NCBI GenBank assembly: GCA_035999765.1
Contig: CP108521.1
Coordinates: forward strand, 8,990,001-9,054,000
Length of the DNA stretch: 64,000 bases
Direction of reading: 5' to 3'
From: Streptomyces sp. NBC_01231
GTDB taxonomy: Bacteria; Actinomycetota; Actinomycetes; Streptomycetales; Streptomycetaceae
In this document: positions 23,378-31,672 of the stretch, in pieces
Position numbering within the stretch: the stretch's first letter is position 1
Layout of the letters: every line of letters begins with the position of its first letter
The notes under the pieces: model-generated
The model's input: the letters and a program-made list of their open reading frames with translations, nothing else
The model's database searches: none
What the model was told of the DNA's origin: nothing
Position numbers and translations under genes: made by a program

Positions 23378-23660
23378 CGGTTCGTGGAGTGATGTCCGTT
23401 GCCCGGTGAGGTTGGTGCAGGGCAACTGGTCGCGGGGGCTCGGTCGGCTACTGCTTCCTGGTGTGCTTGGCGCGGGTGCCTTCGAGGTTCTTCGGCAGTG
23501 GTTCGTGGTCGAGGCCTTCGCAGACATCACGGGCCCGGAGGGGGTCGGTGGCCTCGTCGAAGACGGCGAGGTGGCGTGGGCTGGGAGACGGTCAGCGAGA
23601 GCAGTGATGGTCATCCGGGTGATCGCCAGGTGTTCATCATCGCCGACGCGGCGCACTCAC
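23378..23660 (-). pseudogene. Remnant of a transposon-associated gene, copy A
   Basis: Minus-strand fragments such as LAITRMTITALADRLPA and SKAPAPSTPGS in shifted frames match the gene remnant at 24300-24768 in order and in DNA (both ends begin GGGCGGTTC and share GTGATGTCCGTT). It is shorter and more decayed than copy B. No intact product. Confidence 0.55.
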
Positions 23661-23793
23661 TGCCGCGCACGCTGCGCCTCGTTGTCCGCCGTGACGTTCA
23701 CGGCTGACGGCGTGCGCCGGTGCTCGACCGGTAGGCCGCCACACGATCCCACTCGCCTCGGAACTCGCTTGCGGCCTCTTGATCACCTTGTTA

Positions 23794-23811
23794 GTCTTAC
23801 GATCGTAAGAC
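23794..23811. promoter_or_regulatory. Perfect 18-bp palindrome, TetR-type operator
   Basis: GTCTTACGATCGTAAGAC, a perfect palindrome 58 bases before the GTG of the ester cyclase. The same consensus, GTCKTACG-NN-CGTAAGAC, recurs before three short-chain dehydrogenase genes in this window. Shape and spacing fit a TetR-family dimer. Confidence 0.7.
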
Positions 23812-23869
23812 AATGGGGTAGTCCATCACCGGGGCGGAGCAGCTCCGGCCATCCACATTGGAGAAGCAC

Positions 23870-24298
23870 GTGTCTTCCTCGAACGTCGAAACCCAAACGT
23901 CCACCACTGACTTGCACCAGTTTGCCGATGAGTTGATGAGGCAACTCAACCTGCGGGACGCCGACAGCGCGTTGGCCCCGTTCGCGCCGGACGCCCGCTT
24001 GTACGCCGCCGACGGCACCACCACCGGCGTCGAGGACAACCGCGCGGTGCTGGCGTCGGTCTTCGACGCGTTCCCCGACATCACCTTCACGCCGGTCCGT
24101 GTCGTCGCCGAGGACGATTGGTTCGCGATCGGCTTCATCTGGGCAGGCACGAGCACTCGGCCCTTCAACGGCATTCCCGCCACCGGCCGATCCTTCAAGG
24201 TGCTGGAGTTCCGTATGTTCAAGGTGGTCGACGGGAAGATTACCGAGGCTTGGGGCCTCATCGACCTGGCGTCGCTCTTCGCCCAGTTGCAGTCCTGA
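23870..24298 (+). CDS. SnoaL-like ester cyclase (NTF2 fold)
   Basis: 142-residue protein of the SnoaL/NTF2-like superfamily. Seen are the helical N-terminus (LHQFADELMRQLNLRDAD), the strand pair DARLYAADG, FPDITFTPVRVVAEDDW, and the C-terminal FRMFKVVDGKITEAWGLID, all hallmarks of this fold. The GTG at 23870 has GGAG six bases upstream; an in-frame TTG at 23858 has no site. Members include polyketide cyclases and many uncharacterised hydrolytic proteins. It is an intact gene between two decayed transposon remnants, with its own palindromic operator. Confidence 0.85.
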   Translation: MSSSNVETQTSTTDLHQFADELMRQLNLRDADSALAPFAPDARLYAADGTTTGVEDNRAVLASVFDAFPDITFTPVRVVAEDDWFAIGFIWAGTSTRPFNGIPATGRSFKVLEFRMFKVVDGKITEAWGLIDLASLFAQLQS

Positions 24299-24299
24299 G

Positions 24300-24768
24300 T
24301 GGGCGGTTCATAAGGTGATGTCCGTTTCTGGCTGAAGTGGGAGCGAGGCCGCTGGTGGAGGTTGTGTCGGCTATTGCTCCCTGGCGAAGTTGCCGGTGTC
24401 GGCCTCGGTGAGGATCCCGAGTTCGACCAGGCGTTTCAGCTTGGCGCGGGTGCCTTCGACGTTCTTCGGCAGCAGTTCGTGGCCGAGGGCTTCGCAGACG
24501 TCCTTGGCCCGCAGCGGCGGTTGCGTGGTTGAAGACGGCGAGGATGCGGCGGTAGTCCGGGCGCTCGGGCAGGTCCGGCGCGACGGCCGGGAGCCGGTCG
24601 GCGAGGCCGGTGACGGTCTTGCGAGTGATCGTGAGGTGCTCCAGGTGCGTCTCGGCCTCCCGCAAACGGGTCTGCAGGCCGTCGATCTGTGCGCGGAGGT
24701 CGTCGGCCAGGGCCCGGGCGGCGTCTTCCTGGAGATCCAGGGCATCGAGCGGGGGCCGGATGTTCACT
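24300..24768 (-). pseudogene. Remnant of a transposon-associated gene, copy B (frameshifted)
   Basis: Reads as a coiled coil (RAQIDGLQTRLREAETHLEH, then LTITRKTVTGLADRLPA) in one frame and, after a frameshift near 24540, as LLPKNVEGTRAKLKRLVEL and ILTEADTGNFAREQ with a stop. This two-part architecture resembles hypothetical proteins found beside Streptomyces insertion sequences. It abuts the LuxR remnant at its 5' side, so its own start is missing. Confidence 0.65.
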
Positions 24769-24769
24769 G

Positions 24770-25199
24770 CGGATGGCTCGTCGAGCCACTGGGCGTCGTC
24801 GGCGATGATGAGCACCGGCCGTTCCTCGGCCAGCTCGCCGACGAGCGTCAGTACGGCCACGCCGATCAGGAACCGGTCCTCCACATCGCCGGTCACGCCG
24901 AGCCTCGTTCAGGGCCTTGGCCTGCGGCTGCGGGAGCCTGCTGATCCGCTCCGTCACCGGCCACAGCAGTTCCTGCAGCGCGGCGAAGCCCAGCTCCGAC
25001 TTGAGACGAGTGCCGTGACATCTCAGGACGGTGAAGTCTGCCACGACGGATCCGGCCACGCGCTTGAGCAAAGCGTTTGGCCGGCCCCGGGGTCGCTCCA
25101 CACCATCATGGTTGCTCCGCATTCCTGACGGCATCGTCAAGGATTCGGTCAAGGGCGGCCTGCTCCTGGCGCCGTCCGTACAGGTCCCTTGCTTGAAAG
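24770..25199 (-). pseudogene. 5' remnant of a LuxR-AAA regulator
   Basis: Minus-strand paralogue of the first 150 or so codons of the intact regulator at 51348-54116: DLYGRRQEQAALDRIL, LWPVTERISRLPQPQ and RPVLIIADDAQWLDEPSA are recognisable. The ATG is lost (GGGACC where the intact gene has ATGGACC), the Walker A region is frameshifted, and the gene is cut where the transposon remnant begins. The AAGCTTTCAAGCAA leader just upstream of the start is kept in both copies. Confidence 0.85.
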
Positions 25200-25210
25200 C
25201 TTCATGGCCG

Positions 25211-25528
25211 CTGTCGCCGGAGCGCTCGTGCTACCTGCGTTCCGCATCTTCGCCCATCTCCGTGACCGATACGGTGACAGATCCGCTTTCAGCTCGCTGT
25301 AAGTAGCGTCAGGCGTGGTCAGCGCACTCGCGCGCACCGCGGAAGACGACATGGCGACCGCGATCACCGAAACCGGAAGCAAGGACAGGATGTTGGCGGA
25401 TCTGGTGGTGCGAGGGCCAACAGCACCGTTCTTCAGGATCACCCATCTCCGCGACCGGTCCAAGGCCTCCGTGAACGAGCAGGCGTCGACCTTCGATCAG
25501 CGCTGAGCCCGCCCGAGCACGCGGCGTC
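25211..25528 (+). repeat. 318-bp direct repeat, copy 2
   Basis: Same length as 21864-22181, with two differences. The TGAC elements are at 25263-25272 and 25275-25284. Here the repeat sits between the LuxR remnant and crotonase 2, the same position as the diverged intergenic region between the intact LuxR gene and crotonase 3. Confidence 0.92.
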
Positions 25529-25622
25529 CGGTCAGCCCGGTGACCGCATTTGAGCCACCTTTTTCCTACTGCTTCTTGTCTGCCGCCCAAAACCACTGAC
25601 CGCTAGGAAACGGAGCCCTCTC

Positions 25623-26453
25623 ATGAGTCAGCCCAGCACGATCCACCTCGAGCGCACCACGCCCCAGACCGCCAGGATCACGTTCGCGAATCCTCCTGTG
25701 AACCTCATGGTTCCCGAGGCCGTGGTAAGGCTGCACGAAATCGTCTGCGGGTTCGACGAGGACCCAGATATCCAGGTCGTCGTCTTCTCCAGCGAGGTCC
25801 CCGACTTCTTCATCAACCACTTCGACGGCGCTGCGGCGGGCAACCTGCCCGTACCCCAGCACGAGGACGACCCGCCGGTCTGGACCGACATGGTCCTGCG
25901 CTTGAGCAAGGCCTCGTACGTCAGCATCGCGGCCATCCGTGGTCGCACCCGCGGCGCCGGCAACGAGCTGGCTCTTGCGTGCGACCTGCGGTACGCCAGT
26001 CGCGAGAAGGCGGCCTTCGGGCAGCCCGAGGTCGGCATCGGAATCGTTCCCGGCGGAGGCGGAACCGAGCGACTCCCCCGATCCATCGGCCGCGACCGGG
26101 CGCTCGAGGCCATTCTCAGCAGCGTCGACTACGACGCCGACGTGGCCGAGCGCTGGGGGTGGGTCACACGAGCCCTGCCCGACGCGGAACTCGACGCCTT
26201 CGTCGATGCGACGGTCGCCCGCCTCGCCTCCTTCGACCGGCAGGCATTGACGACCGCAAAGTCGATGGTCAACCGAGCGACACTGCCGCCGGACGCCGAC
26301 CTGATCGCCAGCTACAGCGGGTTCGTGGACTCGCTGACAAACCCGGGATTCCTGACTCGTGCCGTGGCGCTCGGCACGCATATCGCCGACAAGGGGCTCG
26401 ACGTCGAATACCACTTGGGCGAGTACGTCGGCCTGGCCAACCAGACCTCCTGA
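25623..26453 (+). CDS. Enoyl-CoA hydratase/isomerase family protein (crotonase 2)
   Basis: 276-residue crotonase. Glutamates in GNELALACDLRYASRE and FGQPEVGIGIVPGGGG are retained, and the proposed first oxyanion segment is FFINHFD. Closely similar along its length to crotonase 3 at 54673 (shared FANPPVNL/FSNPPVNL, SIAAIRGRTRG, VNRATLPPDADL), far more than to crotonase 1. ATG at 25623 follows a GGAAACGGAG sequence. Reaction unknown within the superfamily; the missing partner regulator is the decayed LuxR gene upstream. Confidence 0.87.
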   Translation: MSQPSTIHLERTTPQTARITFANPPVNLMVPEAVVRLHEIVCGFDEDPDIQVVVFSSEVPDFFINHFDGAAAGNLPVPQHEDDPPVWTDMVLRLSKASYVSIAAIRGRTRGAGNELALACDLRYASREKAAFGQPEVGIGIVPGGGGTERLPRSIGRDRALEAILSSVDYDADVAERWGWVTRALPDAELDAFVDATVARLASFDRQALTTAKSMVNRATLPPDADLIASYSGFVDSLTNPGFLTRAVALGTHIADKGLDVEYHLGEYVGLANQTS

Positions 26454-26857
26454 TCTCTCGCCACGGGAGAGCCTGCCGCGATGCTCGGCGAGGCCGACTC
26501 ATCCGTGGCGTTCTGCCACATCGGCAGATTCCATGAACGGTTGGACAACCGTCGCGGCGGAGTCAGGCCACGTGGAATGCCTGGTCGGCCGGGACTGTGA
26601 CGTGCGCAGTGTCGGCAACGGCTGATCGTTTCACCCGTTGCTGCGACGCAGGGTGCGGTAGCGCCTGCGGCGGCACCGATCTTCGAGCGGGTGCACGGAA
26701 CTCCTGAACTCGTCGACCACGGTGTTTCCCGGACTCCCAACTCACAAGCTGTCCCAGCGCTGGACACGGCGACACGTTCCAGCACCGCGAAGAGTGTGTC
26801 GACGAGTTCTGGAATTCCTCGGATCCTCAATTCACGAACTCTGCAAGGAGTCAACCG
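26454..26857. other. Gap with a long-range inverted repeat
   Basis: No supported gene. GAACTCGTCGAC at 26706-26717 is repeated exactly in inverted form as GTCGACGAGTTC at 26798-26809, and similarity extends a few bases each way. It may be the scar of a small mobile element or a stem-loop. Confidence 0.45.
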
Positions 26858-27351
26858 ATGAGGGGCACAGTCACCATCATCGACGTGGGCAGCGTGCGGG
26901 TGCACAGCTACATGGCTCCGGACGACGGCCTGAACGTCACCACCCAGCTGATCGAGGTTCCGATACTGCGTGATCAGATGGCGGCCCGGGGGGACCTCCA
27001 GGACCGGGCCGGTGTCCCGGTCCTGGCAGCGGAGGCCGCTCCCACCGGCGTTTTCGCCGCGCAGGAGAACGCGGCGCGAGAGGGCGTACGCGGCTGCGCG
27101 TTCATCAACACGGTGGCGGAGTACGCCCCTGGCACCGATGCGCACGCCATCACCGCCGAACACAAGCGTGCCGTACGAGCCGGGGTGTGCGACCGGCCGC
27201 CGCGGCCGGTGCCCTGGACTCCGACACTCTCGCGTTCCAGCTCACACTCCTCATCGACGGCACGCTGACGGCGACGCGCGTCAAAAGCGCCGGCACCGAA
27301 GCCTTCAGGCGGGCGGCGCGCGACCTGCTCGACGCGGCCTGCCCCCGATAG
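26858..27351 (+). pseudogene. Chimeric remnant: MBL-fold N-terminus joined to TetR C-terminus
   Basis: The first 34 codons (TVTIIDVGSVRVHSYMAP, then VTTQLIEV) look like the start of a metallo-beta-lactamase-fold hydrolase and carry a good ribosome site (AAGGAG). From about codon 65 the frame reads as the C-terminal half of a TetR regulator (GVRGCAFINTVAEY). A frameshift near 27190 moves the rest (LAFQLTLLIDGTLT, FRRAARDLLDAACPR) to another frame ending at 27351. Two deletions at least are needed to explain it. Confidence 0.7.
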
Positions 27352-27465
27352 CTCCTCAAACCGAACGTTCACAGCTCGTTTCCTGATCCCTGCAGACAGA
27401 CCTTCTGTTTCAGTAGCCAGACCTTTGGCCATTCGGAACCGCGCCACCGAAGGGACCCGATCAAC

Positions 27466-28482
27466 ATGTCCGAGCAGACCCTGCCCACCACCGCCCGCGC
27501 GTGGCACCTGGACACCCGCCCGGCGGGCCGGCCGACCGCTTCCAACTTCTCGCTGCGCGAGGTGGCCCTCCCCACGCCCGACGCCGGGCAACTCCTGATC
27601 GCCAACGAATACCTCTCGGTCGACCCCTACATGCGTGGCCGGATGAGCGACAAGAAGTCCTACATCGAGTCTTACGACGTGGACGCGCCGATGGACGGCC
27701 CGGCGGTCGGCCGTGTCCTGGTGTCCAACGCGCAGGGTTTCGCTCCTGGTGACTATGTGGTGCACGTCCTCGGCTGGCGCGACTACGCGATCCTCGACGC
27801 GTCGGGCGCTCAGAAGGTGGACCCGAATCTCGCACCTCTGCCCGCCTACCTGGGCGTGCTCGGTATCCCCGGCCTTACCGCGTACATCGGACTGGAGCGG
27901 TTCGCGAAGATCAAGGAGGGCGACACGGTCTTCGTCTCCGGCGCGGCAGGCGCCGTCGGCACCCAGGTCGGCCAGATCGCCAAGTTGAAGGGCGCCGGAC
28001 TGGTGATCGGCAGCGCGGGCTCGGACGAGAAGGTCAAGCTGCTCATCGAGGAGTACGGCTACGACGTCGCGTTCAACTACAAGAACGGCCCGGTCGCCGA
28101 GCAGCTGGCCATGGCAGCCCCGGAGGGCATCGACGTCTTCTTCGACAACGTCGGCGGCGAGCACCTGGAGGCGGCGATCGGCGCCCTCAAGCTGCACGCG
28201 CGGATCGTCCTGTGCGGGATGGTCTCCCAGTACAACGACGAGAAGGTCGTCGGCCCCCGCAACCTGTGGAACCTGTCCGTGACGCGTTCGGACATCCTGG
28301 CGTTCATGGTCAGCGAAGAGCTGGACCTCCAGCCGGACTTCGTCCGCGAGGTCGGCGGCTGGCTCGCCGAGGGCAGGCTCCGCTACCGCGAAACCGTGCG
28401 GGAGGGCCTGGAAAACACCCTGGACGCCTTCCTCGCCATGATGCGGGGCGAGAACATCGGAAAGATGATCGTCAAGCTCTGA
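27466..28482 (+). CDS. NADP-dependent medium-chain oxidoreductase (leukotriene B4 reductase type)
   Basis: 338 residues, zinc-free MDR family of the prostaglandin/alkenal reductase group. It has the substrate-domain motif NEYLSVDPYMRGRM, nucleotide-binding VFVSGAAGAVGTQVGQIAK near residue 160, and FDNVGGEHLEAAI. Such enzymes reduce the double bond of enones and enals using NADPH in the cytoplasm. ATG start with AAGGGA upstream. Stands alone between the TetR remnant and the dehydrogenase gene. Confidence 0.9.
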   Translation: MSEQTLPTTARAWHLDTRPAGRPTASNFSLREVALPTPDAGQLLIANEYLSVDPYMRGRMSDKKSYIESYDVDAPMDGPAVGRVLVSNAQGFAPGDYVVHVLGWRDYAILDASGAQKVDPNLAPLPAYLGVLGIPGLTAYIGLERFAKIKEGDTVFVSGAAGAVGTQVGQIAKLKGAGLVIGSAGSDEKVKLLIEEYGYDVAFNYKNGPVAEQLAMAAPEGIDVFFDNVGGEHLEAAIGALKLHARIVLCGMVSQYNDEKVVGPRNLWNLSVTRSDILAFMVSEELDLQPDFVREVGGWLAEGRLRYRETVREGLENTLDAFLAMMRGENIGKMIVKL

Positions 28483-28736
28483 GTCCGCCTCCGTCACGCC
28501 GCGACGAGGAGCCTGACGTGCGCGCGGCGGGGCCCTCGCACGTCGGTCGCAGCGCAAGACCGAAACACCCTGGCGTCGCGCAGAACCCGACCTCGACGGC
28601 ATCACAGAAGCATGGATCGGTTGTGATCACCGACCCGTCCTGCTTGATATTATGGTCGTAATGTAATGAGCTGACCCTCTCGGCCACGCCATGGGCGCTC
28701 TGACTTCCCTCCGCTCCACTTCACCAGGGACTCTCC

Positions 28737-29432
28737 ATGGATCTCTCCACCAGCACCGCCCTTGTCACCGGAGCCAACCGGGGATTCGGCCGGGCCCTCG
28801 CCGCCGAACTGCTCAGCCGCGGCGCCACCGTCTACGCCGGCGCCCGCAACCCCGACCAGGTCGACCTGCCCGGCGCCCAGCCGATCGCGCTCGACATCAC
28901 CGACCCCGCCTCCATCGCGGCCGCCGCCAAGGCCACCGGCGACGTGACGATCCTGGTCAACAACGCCGGGTCCTCCACCGGCGCCGACCTGCTGACCGCC
29001 GACCTGGACGACATCCGCCTGGAGATGGACACCCACTACTTCGGCACTCTGTCCGTGGTCCGCGCCTTCGCACCCCAGATCACGGCCAACGGCGGCGGAA
29101 CGATCCTGAACATCCTCTCGGGCCTGTCCTGGGTCAGCTTCCCGGAGTTCGGCGCCTGCGCCGCCAAGTCCGCGGAGTGGTCGCTCACCAACGCCCTACG
29201 CCTGCAACTCGCCGACCAGCACATCCGCGTGGCCGGCCTGCACGTCGGCTACATGGACACGGACATGGTCCGCTCAGTCGACGCGGCCAAATCGGACCCC
29301 GCCGACATCGCCCGGATCGCCGTCGACGGCATCGCCAACGGCGCCTACGAGATCGTCGCGGACGACGCCTCGCGCCAGGCGCAGGCCGCACTGGCCGGAG
29401 GCGTCTCCGTGCTCTACCCGCAGCTCCCCTGA
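28737..29432 (+). CDS. Short-chain dehydrogenase lacking the catalytic tyrosine
   Basis: 231 residues with a good Rossmann start (ALVTGANRGFGRALA), NNAG in ILVNNAGSS and the catalytic Ser region LNILSGLSW. The YxxxK motif is broken: the sequence is EFGACAAKSAEW where relatives have a Tyr four residues before the Lys. Loss of one codon (Tyr) between Ala and Cys would explain it. The Lys is present. The protein may be inactive or have a non-redox role. The gene otherwise looks healthy. The MFS pump follows 137 bases later. Confidence 0.85.
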   Translation: MDLSTSTALVTGANRGFGRALAAELLSRGATVYAGARNPDQVDLPGAQPIALDITDPASIAAAAKATGDVTILVNNAGSSTGADLLTADLDDIRLEMDTHYFGTLSVVRAFAPQITANGGGTILNILSGLSWVSFPEFGACAAKSAEWSLTNALRLQLADQHIRVAGLHVGYMDTDMVRSVDAAKSDPADIARIAVDGIANGAYEIVADDASRQAQAALAGGVSVLYPQLP

Positions 29433-29569
29433 GGACAGTCATCCAGGATTCCGCACCGAGCCGGGCTCGATGCCGCTGCTCGCTGTCCCACCCCATGCCG
29501 TCGCCCGCCGGCGTCCACGTCCATTGATCCGTCGCCATGTACGTCTGCCCAGGGAATGCAGGGAACGCA

Positions 29570-31021
29570 ATGAAACAGCACAATAAGCAACCGGTTCGGG
29601 GCGGCAGCGCCATCTGGGCCGTGGCCATCACCAGCATGGCCGGATTCATCACCGCACTCGACAACCTGATCGTCACCACAGCCCTCCCCTCCATCCGCGA
29701 GGACCTCGGCGGCGGCCTCGAAGACCTCGAATGGACAGTCAGCGCCTACACCCTCACCTTCGCGGTCCTGCTCATGTTCGGCGCCTCCCTCGGTGACCGA
29801 TTCGGCCGCCGGAGACTGTTCGCCATCGGGCTCGGGATCTTCACCACGGCCTCGGCCGCCGCCGCCCTCGCACCGGGGATGGGTGAACTGATCGCCGCGC
29901 GTGCCGCGCAGGGCGTCGGCTCCGCGATCGTGACGCCGCTGACACTCACCCTGCTCTCGGCCGCCGTCCCCGCCGAACGGCGCGGCGCGGCCCTGGGTGT
30001 CTGGGGCGCGGCCAGCGGCATCGCGGTGGCCACCGGACCGCTCATCGGCGGCGCGCTCACCGAGAACCTCTCCTGGCAGTGGATCTTCTGGGTCAACGTC
30101 CCCCTGGGTCTGGCGCTGATCCCGCTCGCCCTGCTGCGGCTCGACGAGAGCCGCGGCCCGAACCCGACCCTCGACCTCGTCGGCACCGTTCTGGCCAGCG
30201 GCGGTCTGTTCGGCATCGTCTACGCCCTGGTGCGCGGCAACGCCGACGGCTGGAGCAGCACCCCGGTGCTGGGCGGCTTCTTCGCCGGTGCCGCCCTGCT
30301 GGTGGGCTTCGTCTTCTACGAACTGCGCGCCAAGCATCCGATGCTGCCGATGCGCCTGTTCCGCCATCGTTCCTTCAGCGCCATCAACGCCGCAAGCCTG
30401 CTGATGTTGCTCGGCATGTTCGGGTCGATCTTCCTGCTCAGCCAGTACCTGCAGACCGTCGGCGGCTACTCACCCATGCAGGCCGGCATCCGCATGCTGC
30501 CCTGGACCGCCATGCCCATGATCGCCGGACCACTCGCCGGGGCCCTGTCCGACCGCATCGGCGGCGCACCCGTCGTCACCGCCGGCATGACCCTGAACGC
30601 CACCGGCCTCGGCCTGTGGGCCCTCACCGTCGAGCCCCACGAGGCCTACACCCACATGCTGCCCGCACTGATCGTCTGCGGAATCGGCCTGGGCATGTTC
30701 TTCGCCCCCAGCGCCAACCTCGTCCTGAGCACGGTCCGCCCGGAGGAACAGGGCATCGCCTCCGGCGCCAACAACGCCATCCGCGAGGTCGGCGGCGCCA
30801 TCGGCGTCGCAACGCTGGCCGCGGTCTTCTCCGCCCAGGGCGGCTACGGGTCCGCGTCACTGTTCGTGGACGGGCTGATCCCCGCGCTCTGGGTCGGGGC
30901 CGGTGCGGTTGCCCTGGCAGCGGCTGTGGCGCTGCTGATGCCCCGGCAGCGCAAGGCCGACGGCCCAGCCGCCGGCCTTGCTGCAGGGAGTGCCCCGGCC
31001 GGCGCCCCGGTCGCGACCTGA
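29570..31021 (+). CDS. MFS drug efflux pump, DHA2 (EmrB/QacA) family
   Basis: Membrane transporter of 483 residues with about 14 hydrophobic segments. It contains the family motifs LDNLIVTTALPSI in helix 1, GASLGDRFGRRRLF in the 2-3 loop and a helix-5 motif region GVWGAASGIAVATGPLIGG. It exports small hydrophobic compounds by proton antiport. The ATG at 29570 is preceded by AGGGAACGC; an upstream ATG at 29537 has no such site. A very strong hairpin lies ten bases after the stop. Confidence 0.92.
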   Translation: MKQHNKQPVRGGSAIWAVAITSMAGFITALDNLIVTTALPSIREDLGGGLEDLEWTVSAYTLTFAVLLMFGASLGDRFGRRRLFAIGLGIFTTASAAAALAPGMGELIAARAAQGVGSAIVTPLTLTLLSAAVPAERRGAALGVWGAASGIAVATGPLIGGALTENLSWQWIFWVNVPLGLALIPLALLRLDESRGPNPTLDLVGTVLASGGLFGIVYALVRGNADGWSSTPVLGGFFAGAALLVGFVFYELRAKHPMLPMRLFRHRSFSAINAASLLMLLGMFGSIFLLSQYLQTVGGYSPMQAGIRMLPWTAMPMIAGPLAGALSDRIGGAPVVTAGMTLNATGLGLWALTVEPHEAYTHMLPALIVCGIGLGMFFAPSANLVLSTVRPEEQGIASGANNAIREVGGAIGVATLAAVFSAQGGYGSASLFVDGLIPALWVGAGAVALAAAVALLMPRQRKADGPAAGLAAGSAPAGAPVAT

Positions 31022-31031
31022 AGCCCGCATG

Positions 31032-31068
31032 AGGGGTGGCCCCGCCGGGTTTCGGCGGGGCCACCCCT
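31032..31068 (+). terminator. Strong hairpin terminator of the MFS gene
   Basis: Perfect 16-base arms, AGGGGTGGCCCCGCCG and its complement, around a five-base GGTTT loop. Confidence 0.9.
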
Positions 31069-31199
31069 CAGCAGCCTGTCCTGCTCCCCAAGCTCGTTCC
31101 CCGCGCGGGGCATCACACCGTGGCCGAGGTCGGACAGTGCGCCCCCTCGGGTCGGCGCTCGACCGGGCAGAGGCACCGCTTCCCTCACCGTGGAGGCTC

Positions 31200-31300
31200 G
31201 CCTTGCCGGCCAGGAAGGGCCGCAGATGCGCCGGCACGGCCTCCGGCCGCTCCTCGGGGATGAAGTAGCCGCACTCCGGGATCTCGGCCCCGGTCACTCC
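31200..31300 (-). pseudogene. Alpha/beta-hydrolase C-terminal remnant
   Basis: Minus-strand reading CGYFIPEERPEAVPAHLRPF matches the catalytic-His end of alpha/beta hydrolases (normally CGHFIPEE), with the His changed to Tyr and no stop where the gene should end. Only about 30 codons survive. Confidence 0.6.
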
Positions 31301-31489
31301 GCATAGGCCTGCCAGATCTCCAGTGTCGGTAGGCGGGCAGGCAGTCCCGTGGAACCCCACAGGCGGCGGCGACACGACAGAGCGGCCGGCTTACGGAACG
31401 CTGACGGAGGAGTCCTCGCGACCCCGCCGGACAGTTTCTCGGCTGCCGGGCGGTCAGTGACGTGCAGAACGCAGCGGGGCGCGGCGCAT

Positions 31490-31672
31490 ACCGCGTTGGC
31501 CATCAGACACGGAAGCGTGTCGCATTCGGCGGCTGTGCGCTCGGCGATGAGCTCGATGAGCTGCCGAATCACGCGCCGAACTCTGGTGTCGCCCTCCGAC
31601 CGCGAGGTCGCCGGCGAGGCCGACCCCGAACCTCCGGGCGACTTCGCCGGCCGGTCTCCGCCCCACCGCCTC
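31490..31672 (-). pseudogene. TetR-like remnant, copy 1
   Basis: Minus-strand fragments LIELIAERTAAECDTLPCLM and GEVARRFGVGLA lie in different frames. LIELIAERT..LPxLMA resembles the C-terminal half of TetR regulators. The same DNA, with about one base in five changed by eye, recurs at 40735-40930. No product. Confidence 0.5.

Noticed and set aside
26974..28605. 543-codon minus-strand frame opposite the MDR gene
   Set aside because: Antisense shadow without a ribosome site; the plus strand encodes a complete reductase.
28650..28672. TATGGTCGTAATGTAAT before the tyrosine-less dehydrogenase, compared with the shared operator
   Set aside because: Only the left half resembles the consensus and the spacing is wrong; not counted as a site.
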